64,000 bases of DNA from Chryseobacterium daecheongense (GTDB taxonomy: Bacteria > Bacteroidota > Bacteroidia > Flavobacteriales > Weeksellaceae), in the NCBI RefSeq assembly GCF_003729955.1, contig NZ_RJTX01000004.1, forward strand, positions 310,001-374,000, in the 5' to 3' direction. The notes under the pieces are model-generated. The model was not told where the DNA came from and did no database searches. It saw nothing but the letters and a program-made list of their open reading frames with translations. Each line of letters begins with the position of its first letter. Within the stretch, counting starts at the first letter, position 1. A program made the position numbers and the translations under genes. Of the stretch, positions 42,989 to 51,872 are shown in pieces.

Positions 42989-43738
42989 ATGGAAATTGAT
43001 GGAAGGGATGAAAGTTTAATCAATCCTGAATTAGATAGTAACGAAACAAAACTACACAACAGCTTCAGACAAAAAACATGGGATGAAACCATCACCAAAG
43101 ACAGCTGGATGGTTTTCAAGGTGATGGCTGAGTTTGTAGATGGATATGAAAAATTGGCCAAAATAGGACCTTGTGTTTCTATTTTTGGTTCTGCCCGTCT
43201 GCAGCCTGATAACAAATATTATCAGATGGCGGTAGATATTGCTGAAAAAATCACCAAAATTGGCTTCGGAATTATTACGGGAGGTGGTCCCGGGATTATG
43301 GAAGCGGGAAACAAAGGGGCTTTTAATGCGACAGGAAAATCAATCGGGTTGAATATTGATCTCCCTTTTGAACAGCACTTTAATCCATACATCAATAAGT
43401 TATATTCCATGAACTTCGATTACTTTTTTGTACGGAAAGTAATGTTTGTAAAATATTCTCAAGGGTTTATTGTAATGCCCGGCGGATTTGGAACTTTAGA
43501 TGAATTTACGGAAGCTTTGACCTTAATTCAGACTAATAAAATAGGAAGATTTCCTATTGTTTTGGTAGGATCTGAATTTTGGGGTGGCCTATTGGATTGG
43601 TTCAAGGCAACTTTATTAAAAGAAGGGATGATCTCTGAAAAGGATCTTGATCTTTATCGTGTGGTAGACACGGCTGATGAAGCTGTAGCTCATATTAAGG
43701 CATTCTATGATAAATATTCTGTGAACGTAAACTTTTAA
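42989..43738 (+). CDS. LOG family nucleotide-monophosphate phosphoribohydrolase
   Basis: A 249-residue Rossmann protein of the LOG/TIGR00730 family. The catalytic motif PGGFGTLDEFTE and the GGGPGIMEAGNKGA segment are complete. Characterised members release the base from nucleoside monophosphates, including cytokinin ribotides in plant-associated organisms. An N-terminal extension of about 60 residues precedes the fold. It follows murU by 7 bases, so it is in the same operon; a link to nucleotide pools is possible but not shown. Confidence 0.88.
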   Translation: MEIDGRDESLINPELDSNETKLHNSFRQKTWDETITKDSWMVFKVMAEFVDGYEKLAKIGPCVSIFGSARLQPDNKYYQMAVDIAEKITKIGFGIITGGGPGIMEAGNKGAFNATGKSIGLNIDLPFEQHFNPYINKLYSMNFDYFFVRKVMFVKYSQGFIVMPGGFGTLDEFTEALTLIQTNKIGRFPIVLVGSEFWGGLLDWFKATLLKEGMISEKDLDLYRVVDTADEAVAHIKAFYDKYSVNVNF

Positions 43739-43797
43739 TTGGCATATTATTTGTGACTTTATAAACAACAAGCATGATTGTAAATCTATTAATTAAG

Positions 43798-44268
43798 ATG
43801 AAAAAACTTTTATATATATCAGGAATTTTAACATTTTTTGTGTTAATGAGTTTCATGAATGTAGACTTTTTCTCCTCAATGACAAAAGTGGATTATATCG
43901 AAGGAAGCAAGACGTTGAAGTTTACCACAAAAATGAATACAAGTCATATTTCGGACGCTATTAAAATAAATCCTAACACAGCAGGATTTGAAGCTGAAGT
44001 AAAAAAATATGTAAATAATAATTTTGATGTGTACGTCAATGGTTCTCCTAAAACTATAACTTTCACCGGAAGTCAGGTGAGCGGAGAAACTGTATGGGTG
44101 TATTTTGAAACGGGAGGTGTTTCCGATATCAATACGCTGAAGATCAAAAATACGATACTTTTAAGTGCTTTTCCTAAGCAGATTAACCTGGTTAACATTG
44201 CTTATAAAGGAAGTCAGAAAACAATGAATTTCCAACGGGGAAAAGAAGTCAACGAAGTTTCTTTTTAA
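43798..44268 (+). CDS. DUF6702-like exported protein
   Basis: From ATG 43798 this is a 156-residue protein with an N-terminal hydrophobic signal or anchor and a beta-rich domain opening MTKVDYIEGSKTLKFTTKM. The strand order, VYVNGSPKTITFTG and the NTILLSAFPKQINLVNI end resemble the DUF6702 family of Flavobacteria, but I am only moderately sure. An alternative ATG at 43774 adds 8 residues. It is followed by a terminator. Function unknown. Confidence 0.65.
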   Translation: MKKLLYISGILTFFVLMSFMNVDFFSSMTKVDYIEGSKTLKFTTKMNTSHISDAIKINPNTAGFEAEVKKYVNNNFDVYVNGSPKTITFTGSQVSGETVWVYFETGGVSDINTLKIKNTILLSAFPKQINLVNIAYKGSQKTMNFQRGKEVNEVSF

Positions 44269-44289
44269 TGAATTTTAATTTGAATTATC

Positions 44290-44317
44290 AAACCACTGCT
44301 CATGCGGTGGTTTTTTT
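44290..44317 (+). terminator. Terminator of the DUF6702-like gene
   Basis: AAACCACTGC (44290-44299) pairs with GCGGTGGTTT (44304-44313, one T-G pair), then a run of T. Confidence 0.85.
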
Positions 44318-44334
44318 ATTTTTAATTTTATAGT

Positions 44335-44739
44335 ATGGTAAAAAATATACTTACTGATTACATTTCTTTTGTTAAAGACTTTGAAACCCTCATCCGTAAA
44401 CAATACAAACTTAGCGATGATCAGCGCGTTATGCCAGGAATGGACTCTCCTTATGGGAAAAAAGGTGAAATAGAAAATTACACTTATTGGTTTCATGGAA
44501 GCGGATGTAGTTTGGAAGCGGATGGAATCGAGTGTCACTATGATTATTACATTCATGATATCACTTTTACCTTGTGGAGTTTTAAACAGTTCATTATTAC
44601 TCACCCTAGGTACAAAAATGAGTTATTATTAACAGACCAATATTTAGAATTAGAATTGTATAAGCTTGTTGAATCTAAACAATTATTCTGGAAAATAGAT
44701 GGCGGAGTGGTTTGGCAGGTATATCATTATAAAGATTAA
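44335..44739 (+). CDS. Small cytoplasmic protein, function unknown
   Basis: A 134-residue protein with no signal peptide or membrane segment. It has a FHGSGCSLEADGIECHYDYYIHD stretch, with two Cys, two His and many acids, that could bind metal, and a helical C-terminal half. It may belong to an uncharacterised DUF family (DUF6896-like), but I cannot confirm. It is a single gene: the previous terminator ends 18 bases before the ATG and a strong bidirectional hairpin follows. TAATTTTA (44323-44330), a near-consensus -7 box, sits 5 bases upstream. Confidence 0.65.
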   Translation: MVKNILTDYISFVKDFETLIRKQYKLSDDQRVMPGMDSPYGKKGEIENYTYWFHGSGCSLEADGIECHYDYYIHDITFTLWSFKQFIITHPRYKNELLLTDQYLELELYKLVESKQLFWKIDGGVVWQVYHYKD

Positions 44740-44756
44740 TTCAAATATTTTGCAAT

Positions 44757-44793
44757 AAAAAATGCAGGCTGATTTTCAGCCTGCATTTTTTAT
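44757..44793. terminator. Bidirectional terminator
   Basis: A 15-bp stem, AAAAATGCAGGCTGA with TCAGCCTGCATTTTT, lies between convergent genes with A and T runs on both sides. Confidence 0.92.
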
Positions 44794-44806
44794 TATTAAA
44801 AGTCAA

Positions 44807-46879
44807 TTATTGCGCTTTAATTTTGAAGTCATCAACTTCCCACGTTGCCGCAGCTGAAGTTGTAGAAGTATATTTAAATGCTATTCTTACGTTTTTACCT
44901 AAGAAAGCACTTAAGTTCACATTTCCTGAGCTTACCCAATCTCCGAAGGCTCCGGTATTGGTATCAAGCGTTGCAGGAAGTAAAGTCCATGCTGTAGTTG
45001 CAGGATCTCCTGTATAGTTTTCAGTAGCATATACCTGCAAAGCATTTCCGGCATATCTAACATCTGTTGTAAAGCTTACAGCGGCTTTTGTTTTACCAAC
45101 TAAGCTTACTGCTTTTGAAATCAACCAGTCTTCATTGGCTTTATTACCTGAAGAGAAACCATTCATTACAGCATAATAATTTGTTCCATTCCCTTGGTTG
45201 GAAGTTCCCCAAACCTGAGCACCTACAACATTGGCAGTTGTCCAGTCTGAACTGAACCCTCCGGCAGCAAAATTATCGCTATAAATTACAGGCAGCGGAG
45301 TATAAACAGTTCCGTCACATCTAGGTTCATCTAAATCTGCCCCTAAAATATCTGTGATCCATAATTGATATGTTCCGTTGAATACACTTAAAATAGCATA
45401 TACATCTCCTTTCCCTGACTCTATTGTATTTCCAGCAAAGGTTGCGAAGTTGCTTGTTCTTAAAACAATCGTATTTCCGGCACAGTCCTGAAGTGTTCTG
45501 TTGGTTACAGCTGTTCCGGCATACGTTTTCTCCAGATCTGCTTCAATAAACTGCAGGTCTTTAATTTTAACCCATTTTCCTACATCCCCTGCAGTAAATT
45601 GGGTAATCATTTTTTCTGTAGGCACTACTGCTGTTGCCGGCTTGTTAGAATCAAAGAAATATTTATATACATCTACCTCTGCAATTCTACCAACAGCTCC
45701 ATTGAAAGGCGAACCTATCTGGATCTCTCCGTTTACAGCTCCCACATAAAGGTTTTTAAGTTTGATATATACTTCTTTTCCAACAACGAATCTCGCATCG
45801 TTATACAGATCCGCTTTATCAATATTTACTCTGATTCCTCCTGTTGCGTCTTCAACATATAGATATTTGAAAAGGTTTCCTGTTTTATCATTAGCCGTTA
45901 CCTTAGCTTTTAATACAAAATCTCCTGTAATTTGGTTAAGAGGGTTGCTTGTAGATAATTGCTTCACCTCAGCAACAGTTTTTGGAGTTAATCCTGCATC
46001 ACTGTACTGGCAAGGATTAGCAGCAATACCGTCCAAACGTGGGAAATTATTCATTTCAAGGTCTGTTACCTTGTTGATGTACATTTGGTAAGTAGAGTTG
46101 AATTTGCTGTAAATTCCTACGAACTTACCGTTTCCGGCAGGCATAATCTGGTTCGCAAATGAAGCAAAACCACTGTTTCTTACCACTCTTGCAGTAGTTG
46201 TACTTGCATCTCTGATCTGTCTGTCTACTGTTACTCCACTAGGCGCATAATTGGTACATAATATTCTGCTGTCGAATTCAGCATTGTTAACCTGAATAAG
46301 ACATCCTAAATACTGATCGTTTGCAGTAACCATCTGAGCCAAAGTCATTACTTTAGGTACAATCTTTTCTCTGATAGAGCAAGATCTGAAAACGCGCGCA
46401 GGAACAAGCTTTTCGGGGATTCTTGCTACTGCATTGGTAGCAGTGGAAGTAGGATCTTTAACTCCTAACTGCACTACACTTCCATAAGTACCTACCGCTA
46501 AACCAGCCAGTTTGATGTATACTTTTGATCCTTGAGGGTATTGAGTATATGTACTTACCATATCTACACTGATGGTGAAACCTTGTGTAGGGTTTTCCGG
46601 TTTATCTTGGATATAGATAGTTTTATAGATGTTACCTGTTTCGTCTGTTGAAGAAACATACCCTTCGATGATATCCTGAGAATCATCAGGGAAAACATAA
46701 GTTGTATTATTAGCAAACTTAGCTTTTACCTGAGCAAGAGTCATTGTTGCCGTAAGGTCCGCACATTGAAAATCACCAACGCCCGGCTCATCATATTTAT
46801 CATCGTGCACACATCCCGTGATCATCAGAGAGGCAAAAATGATGAAAATATATTTGAAGATTGAATTATATTTTTTCAT
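44807..46879 (-). CDS. DUF5689 surface lipoprotein with choice-of-anchor-type domain
   Basis: A 690-residue lipoprotein with lipobox ITGC and Cys23, followed by VHDDKYDEP, consistent with surface export. Two repeated DUF5689 modules (about 35-270 and 290-520) each show the OB-like pattern GYVSSTDETGN, KTIYIQD and GTYQ-type endings (RFVVGKEVYIKLKN, FNGTYQLWI). A C-terminal beta-sandwich (about 530-690) with AVMNGFSSGNKANEDWLIS resembles cleaved-adhesin/choice-of-anchor J domains. It lies 10 bases after the TonB receptor gene. Function is unknown; OB-folds of this kind are seen in nuclease-linked proteins. Confidence 0.82.
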   Translation of the reverse strand: MKKYNSIFKYIFIIFASLMITGCVHDDKYDEPGVGDFQCADLTATMTLAQVKAKFANNTTYVFPDDSQDIIEGYVSSTDETGNIYKTIYIQDKPENPTQGFTISVDMVSTYTQYPQGSKVYIKLAGLAVGTYGSVVQLGVKDPTSTATNAVARIPEKLVPARVFRSCSIREKIVPKVMTLAQMVTANDQYLGCLIQVNNAEFDSRILCTNYAPSGVTVDRQIRDASTTTARVVRNSGFASFANQIMPAGNGKFVGIYSKFNSTYQMYINKVTDLEMNNFPRLDGIAANPCQYSDAGLTPKTVAEVKQLSTSNPLNQITGDFVLKAKVTANDKTGNLFKYLYVEDATGGIRVNIDKADLYNDARFVVGKEVYIKLKNLYVGAVNGEIQIGSPFNGAVGRIAEVDVYKYFFDSNKPATAVVPTEKMITQFTAGDVGKWVKIKDLQFIEADLEKTYAGTAVTNRTLQDCAGNTIVLRTSNFATFAGNTIESGKGDVYAILSVFNGTYQLWITDILGADLDEPRCDGTVYTPLPVIYSDNFAAGGFSSDWTTANVVGAQVWGTSNQGNGTNYYAVMNGFSSGNKANEDWLISKAVSLVGKTKAAVSFTTDVRYAGNALQVYATENYTGDPATTAWTLLPATLDTNTGAFGDWVSSGNVNLSAFLGKNVRIAFKYTSTTSAAATWEVDDFKIKAQ

Positions 46880-46889
46880 AAATAGTAGT

Positions 46890-49625
46890 TTAGAATCTTA
46901 AATAAACATTGGTAAAGAACGTAGTTCCTCTGTCATACCATAATTTTGGTCCAAAGTATGGTATAGCTCTCTGAGAATCTTCAAGTGCATCCGGGAAGTT
47001 CACATTTCTACCTTGTTCGAATCCACCTGTAACATAGTCTCTGTTATTAAGGATATTGTTTACGGAAACACTGATTCCCATTCTGTATTTTCCTATTAAG
47101 AAAGATTTTCCTGCATTAGCATTCAACATAAACTGATTATCGAATTTCTTCTGAGCAGTAAGCTGTTGGATCAATTCAGGAGTTGCCTCCGGATATGGAT
47201 CACCCGTTGCCGGATTGGTATACATATAAGGAGTTTTATTCAATGCTGAGAAATCCAGATACTGATCCATTAAATAGTTAGCTGAAGCTCCTACCCACCA
47301 GTATTTAGGGGAATTGTATTTAAGACCGAAAGAGAATGCTTTCTGCGGAGTTCCTGCTACTTTATAGTTTTTAATATTAGCTTGTCCCCAAACATCAGAA
47401 CCTCTGAACTCATTAAGGTCATCAAAAGTAGCGACATTAGGATTGTTGGTATATTTGTATTCTCCAACACTTGCTACCCCGATTGCGTTCAAGGTAGGAG
47501 TAATTTTCAAATCAAATCCTAATTCGGCTCCAATATATCTCTTATCTACACCTGTCATTGCTTCGTTTACCAATGTACTTAATGAAGTACCAGTATCACT
47601 GTTTACATCTGCATAATATCTTGCAATTTCAGTAGAGTTGTTGATAGTAGTGTAATATCCTGATAATCTAAGTTTCAAGATCTGTCCTCTTAAAATATAG
47701 CTCAATTCGTTTGAATTGATCATTTGGTTTTTCACTCCCGGAGTTACGAAATCCACGACTCTAGGATTGATATAGATTTCATTAAGAGTCGGTGCTAAGC
47801 TAAAGAATGTTCCGTTATAGACGATGAAGTTCTTACCATTGATCTTGTAAGTAATTCTAGCCTTGATCCCTGCATCCAATGCATCATAAATAGCACTCTT
47901 TCCTTTGGAATTATTCTGGAACCTGAAGCTTCTGAAGTCTCCTTCTCTCTGAGCTTCTGAATAAGAAGAGAAAATCGATGCCATTACATTCCATTTTGTG
48001 AAATCTATTTCGGATGAAATGTTCAATGCATAATTATTCCTTGTCAACTCATAAGAATATTGAGTTCTGTCTCCTTTTCTTACCTCTACATTTGGATCAT
48101 CAATATTATATCTTACATCACTATCAAAAGCATTCAAGTTATATGCGAAATTAGCACCTAATAAATCTTTAATTCTTCTGAAGTTATCTGATTTTAAATT
48201 CTGATAATTGAAGTTGATATTCAATTTCCAGTTGTCTTTCAATCTTGTATCAAAGTGAGAAGCAAAATTGAATGTTTTATCTTTATTTACATCCTCTACT
48301 ACGGTGTAAACAGCTCCTCTCGGAGTACCATTCATATCTGTAAGGTTCAGATAGTTTGCCTGATATAGAGAAGTCCAGTCGATCTGTGCATTTTCTCTAA
48401 ATTCATCAGCCGTATAGATTCCGTAGCTAGGTAGTTTTCTGTAATAAGTAGGGTTTGGATCTGCTGCATGGAACCAGTCTAACCTGCTTCTTGCATCACT
48501 TCCGAACTGATAAGAAACCGTGTTCGTCCAGTTAGAGTTCTTACCTATTTTAAGGTAGTCTGTCAACATAAAGATTGGCTCAAATACATTTCTTATCCTT
48601 GAATTTCTTTTCTCTCCATCTTGCCATCCCCAGTAAGAGTTATAGTTTTTCCCCATAATATCATATACTTCCTGGGTATTTGGAGAATTGGACGCTCTGT
48701 AAGTTGGAGATCCGAAACCTGTAAAGTTAATCGAGTGTCTGTCGCTGAATTTTTTCTCAATAGATGCAAAATAAGCGTAAGCATCCTGATAAACTCCGTC
48801 AAGAATTGCTCGGTCTCCCCATCTTCTACTTGCAGAAAGCGTAACTGCCCAACCATCTTTAGTTAAACCAGAAGAATAAGTTGCCATTGCTCTGTGCAGG
48901 TAGCTTCTGTTGGTAAATGAATATGCTAATGATGTTTGCTTTCTGTATGAAGAAGCCCTGGTATTATAATAAACAACTCCACCTAAATTACCGAATGTAT
49001 ATTCTGAAGGAGTAATATTGTCTACATTTTCATAAGGATATCTTGTTACATCATTCAAACCACCCCAGTTGCTGAAATCAATTCTTCCGTCATCATTTTT
49101 AGACATCGGAACACCATTGAAAACCACATCCTCAAATCTGTTATCTACACCTCTTGGTCTGAACCAATAAGCACCTAATTCAAAAGCCGAAACATTTTGA
49201 AAGGCATCTCTTCCGGAACTCAATAGTCCTACAGTAGGCTGCATAGCAGAACCTCCGTCTTCGGTATCATTTGCAGAATCATCAATAACCACTACTCCAG
49301 CATCATTTCCCACATTGTAATTCAGTGTAATGACACCAAGGTCTTTTCTTTTTTCTCCGGCCGTTACATCAAACTCCAGAATCTTAGATTCAAAGCTTGG
49401 TTTTGTAACTGTAATCAGATAATGGCCAGGTTGTAAATCCACAAATTGGAAGTACCCAATTTTATCCGCGGTCACATCATTGCTGGATTGCGCAAGATCT
49501 ACTTCTGCTCTCTCCAAAGGCTTACCATCCTGATCCTTAACGTACGCATACACTGTAGTTTGCGCAAAATAATAAGATGCAGGCAATAATGTAAATAAAG
49601 AGATTAGGGATAGTTTTTTAATCAT
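46890..49625 (-). CDS. TonB-dependent receptor with carboxypeptidase-like regulatory domain
   Basis: A 911-residue outer-membrane receptor with a signal peptide (1-21), a carboxypeptidase-like beta-domain (about 22-105; VYAYVKDQDGKPLERAEV), a plug domain (about 130-240; GYFQFVDL precedes it, GAYWFRPRGVDNRFEDVVFNG inside) and a beta-barrel to a terminal Phe. It shares a 10-base gap with the DUF5689 lipoprotein, which takes the place SusD would have, so the two form a SusCD-like but non-SusD pair. A secreted nuclease gene is divergent upstream. The import of nucleic-acid products is an inference. Confidence 0.92.
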   Translation of the reverse strand: MIKKLSLISLFTLLPASYYFAQTTVYAYVKDQDGKPLERAEVDLAQSSNDVTADKIGYFQFVDLQPGHYLITVTKPSFESKILEFDVTAGEKRKDLGVITLNYNVGNDAGVVVIDDSANDTEDGGSAMQPTVGLLSSGRDAFQNVSAFELGAYWFRPRGVDNRFEDVVFNGVPMSKNDDGRIDFSNWGGLNDVTRYPYENVDNITPSEYTFGNLGGVVYYNTRASSYRKQTSLAYSFTNRSYLHRAMATYSSGLTKDGWAVTLSASRRWGDRAILDGVYQDAYAYFASIEKKFSDRHSINFTGFGSPTYRASNSPNTQEVYDIMGKNYNSYWGWQDGEKRNSRIRNVFEPIFMLTDYLKIGKNSNWTNTVSYQFGSDARSRLDWFHAADPNPTYYRKLPSYGIYTADEFRENAQIDWTSLYQANYLNLTDMNGTPRGAVYTVVEDVNKDKTFNFASHFDTRLKDNWKLNINFNYQNLKSDNFRRIKDLLGANFAYNLNAFDSDVRYNIDDPNVEVRKGDRTQYSYELTRNNYALNISSEIDFTKWNVMASIFSSYSEAQREGDFRSFRFQNNSKGKSAIYDALDAGIKARITYKINGKNFIVYNGTFFSLAPTLNEIYINPRVVDFVTPGVKNQMINSNELSYILRGQILKLRLSGYYTTINNSTEIARYYADVNSDTGTSLSTLVNEAMTGVDKRYIGAELGFDLKITPTLNAIGVASVGEYKYTNNPNVATFDDLNEFRGSDVWGQANIKNYKVAGTPQKAFSFGLKYNSPKYWWVGASANYLMDQYLDFSALNKTPYMYTNPATGDPYPEATPELIQQLTAQKKFDNQFMLNANAGKSFLIGKYRMGISVSVNNILNNRDYVTGGFEQGRNVNFPDALEDSQRAIPYFGPKLWYDRGTTFFTNVYLRF

Positions 49626-49665
49626 AATAAACTTATTTTTAACTCCTTCTTTAATTAAGGGGCAA

Positions 49666-49695
49666 CAAATTTAGAACTATTTTCATTAACACAAA
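49666..49695 (-). promoter_or_regulatory. Promoter of the TonB receptor-DUF5689 operon
   Basis: Reading the minus strand: TTTG (complement of 49692-49695), an 18-bp spacer and TAAATTTG (complement of 49666-49673). Confidence 0.6.
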
Positions 49696-49867
49696 CATTT
49701 TTAGCAACTTATTCTATTAATTTTTCTTAACGTGTGGTACATCTTTTAAAAATATCCCCTGTTTATCATGAATAGTGAAAAAATATTTGTTAAATAATTT
49801 TAATCTCAATTATTATATAAAATTAGTAATTTTACCCCCTCATTTTTATTTTGAATATACTAAGAAT

Positions 49868-51067
49868 ATGAAAAAATATCTAATAATTGCTGCAATATTT
49901 TGTTTCGGATTGAGTTTTTCCCAACAAAAGCAGGTAAGAAGAGCCGCTGTAGCTTTTCTTAATGTGGAAAATCTTTGGGATACTATTCCTTCTGCTGATT
50001 ACATAGACGGAACTCTTCCCGTTTCCAGCCCTAAATTCCATAGAAGCGTCCCTGTGGATTCTTTAAAATACCTTCAGACCACTGAAGACTATAAAGGCGA
50101 ATGGAGCGATGAACTTTTAATCGGTAAAAAAGTTATCCGTCATCAGATCCTTGCAGACGATTTTACTGCAAACAGCCCTAAAAGATGGGGAACTAAATAT
50201 TACAATCAGAAATTAGCGAATGAAGCTAAGGTAATTTCAGAATTGGGAAGACAATATACCAATGACAACCCGGCGATCTGTGGACTTATCGAAGTGGAAA
50301 ACAGACAGGTTATCCAAGATCTGATCAAACAGCCCGCTTTAGCAAAAAGCAACTACGGAATTGTTCATTTCAATTCTTATGATGCTAGAGGTATTGATGT
50401 CGCCATCATTTATCAAAAAAGCAGATTTTCAGTTTTAAATTCTTACAAAAAGGAAGTTAAGATCTTTGATGAAGACGGGAAAAGAGAATATACCAGAGAT
50501 ATTGTAGTCGCAATCGGATTACTGGATGGAGAAAAAGTAGCCATTTTTATGAATCACTGGCCATCCAGAAGAGGTGGTGAAGCCATTTCACAGGCAAAAA
50601 GAAATGCTGCGGCTACTGTTTTAAAAAATGAAATGGATAAAGTAATTGCTGAAAATCCAGGAATTAAAACTTTCGCAATGGGAGATTACAATGATGATCC
50701 GGTAAGCCCGAGTTTGAAAAAACATTTAAGCGCTGTTGGAGACCCAAGTGAATTATCAGATCAATATCCTTATTATAATCTGATGTATAAATTATACAAA
50801 GCGGGAGTTGCTTCTTTAGCGTACAGAGATGCTCCGAATTTGTTCGACCAGATCATTGTATCGAAGAATTTATATTCCCCGGAAAAGCTTACTCCAACTT
50901 ATACTATATATAAGGCCGAAATTTATGCTCCTTCTTATCTAGTGAACAAAGAAGGACAATGGAAAGGATATCCTTTCCGTTCTTGGGATGGTGACAGATT
51001 CACAGGAGGATACAGTGACCACTTTCCTGCGGTTTCTGTAATTCAGAAAGAATATGTAAAAAAATAA
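49868..51067 (+). CDS. Secreted endonuclease/exonuclease/phosphatase-family protein
   Basis: A 399-residue secreted EEP-fold enzyme. From ATG 49868 it has a signal peptide (1-19, FSQQ). The catalytic pattern includes the metal Asn-Glu in FLNVENLWDT, Glu in LIEVENRQ, the RGIDVAIIYQ block, MNHWPSRRGGEA, GDYNDDP and the final DHFPAV with catalytic His. These match extracellular nucleases rather than inositol phosphatases, but the substrate (DNA, RNA or phosphodiester) is not fixed. It is divergent from the TonB-DUF5689 operon. The ATG at 49775 would add 31 residues before the signal peptide and is rejected. Confidence 0.85.
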   Translation: MKKYLIIAAIFCFGLSFSQQKQVRRAAVAFLNVENLWDTIPSADYIDGTLPVSSPKFHRSVPVDSLKYLQTTEDYKGEWSDELLIGKKVIRHQILADDFTANSPKRWGTKYYNQKLANEAKVISELGRQYTNDNPAICGLIEVENRQVIQDLIKQPALAKSNYGIVHFNSYDARGIDVAIIYQKSRFSVLNSYKKEVKIFDEDGKREYTRDIVVAIGLLDGEKVAIFMNHWPSRRGGEAISQAKRNAAATVLKNEMDKVIAENPGIKTFAMGDYNDDPVSPSLKKHLSAVGDPSELSDQYPYYNLMYKLYKAGVASLAYRDAPNLFDQIIVSKNLYSPEKLTPTYTIYKAEIYAPSYLVNKEGQWKGYPFRSWDGDRFTGGYSDHFPAVSVIQKEYVKK

Positions 51068-51069
51068 AG

Positions 51070-51097
51070 AAAGGCACTCTTATTGGAGTGCTTTTTT
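51070..51097 (+). terminator. Terminator of the nuclease gene
   Basis: GCACTC (51074-51079) pairs with GAGTGC (51086-51091), flanked by A and T runs. Confidence 0.75.
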
Positions 51098-51114
51098 GTA
51101 TAAATGTATTGGCT

Positions 51115-51537
51115 ATGAAAAATTTGATTTTAATAGTAGCTCTTGTCTTTATTTCTTTTGGTTGTCAGTCTCAGACTACGCCTAAGAACGAACAAGAAAA
51201 ATCCGAAATCAAGCCGTCAAAAAATGAAGACGGAGAATGGGATATCACCGTATTGGATTCCCAGTTTGATTATTTCCTGAATGCCATTGCAAAACCGATG
51301 AATCAATACTCCGAGCCTTATTTAAAAAGTAAAAACGCAATATTGGTAAGCGAATGGAATTCTTATTACTTTTCAGGAAGGTATAGAAATATCGTTGAGT
51401 CTTCCATCGAGTATGATCCTAGAGAAAACTACGGGCTGAAGTTTGAGTACAAACTATACCAGGTTTTTGTTTTTGTGAACTGGAAGTATAAGCTTCGCCT
51501 GAACGGGCTTTCCGGAAGTGATGCTTTCGTAAGATAA
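51115..51537 (+). CDS. DUF6146-like lipoprotein
   Basis: A 140-residue lipoprotein (signal 1-16, lipobox SFGC, Cys17) with an acidic/lysine linker followed by a compact domain. The segments WDITVLDSQFDYFL, VSEWNSYY and SIEYDPRENYGLKFEYKLY match the DUF6146 family, whose function is unknown. ATG 51115 is used; the longer start at 51088 falls within the upstream terminator. It lies 47 bases after the nuclease stop, but a terminator separates them. A palindromic hairpin follows. Confidence 0.75.
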   Translation: MKNLILIVALVFISFGCQSQTTPKNEQEKSEIKPSKNEDGEWDITVLDSQFDYFLNAIAKPMNQYSEPYLKSKNAILVSEWNSYYFSGRYRNIVESSIEYDPRENYGLKFEYKLYQVFVFVNWKYKLRLNGLSGSDAFVR

Positions 51538-51541
51538 AAGA

Positions 51542-51573
51542 TAAAGGTTCAGAAGTTTTCTGAACCTTTATTA
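51542..51573. terminator. Hairpin terminator after the DUF6146-like gene
   Basis: AAAGGTTCAGAA pairs with TTCTGAACCTTT around a GTT loop, then T-rich sequence; it may also serve the minus-strand gene at 51594. Confidence 0.85.
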
Positions 51574-51593
51574 TTTTAAATTCAACTTTTCCT

Positions 51594-51779
51594 TTAAGAT
51601 TTAAGATATTTCATGATCAATTTAGAAACTGAAACTATCAACAATAGAGCAAAACAGCTTATTGCTGTAATTGAGAAAACAAGCTCAAAATTCTGATTAA
51701 GATTTGAGAATTTGAAAAATACAAAAAGAATTAGGGATACTAATGCTACTATTCTTAACATTTGAATATATACTTTCAT
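51594..51779 (-). CDS. Small two-helix membrane protein
   Basis: A 61-residue protein with two hydrophobic helices (about 7-24 and 31-53) and a basic end (KLIMKYLKS). A TATATTTG box lies 20 bases upstream and hairpins flank it on both sides, which supports a real transcription unit. No family is recognised. It is not part of the sod transcript, whose terminator precedes it. Confidence 0.55.
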   Translation of the reverse strand: MKVYIQMLRIVALVSLILFVFFKFSNLNQNFELVFSITAISCFALLLIVSVSKLIMKYLKS

Positions 51780-51799
51780 TGCAATTAGTTTTTATTTCA

Positions 51800-51807
51800 C
51801 AAATATA
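51800..51807 (-). promoter_or_regulatory. -7 box of the 61-residue membrane protein gene
   Basis: TATATTTG on the minus strand, 20 bases before ATG 51779, directly after the sod terminator. Confidence 0.45.
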
Positions 51808-51819
51808 TAAAACTCAACG

Positions 51820-51850
51820 AAAAAGGCTCAGAAAATATTCCGAACCTTTT
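51820..51850 (-). terminator. Terminator of the superoxide dismutase gene
   Basis: On the minus strand AAAGGTTCGGA pairs with TCTGAGCCTTT with G-U pairs, followed by a T-rich stretch. Confidence 0.75.
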
Positions 51851-51872
51851 ATTTTTTTTATATAGTTTTTAA

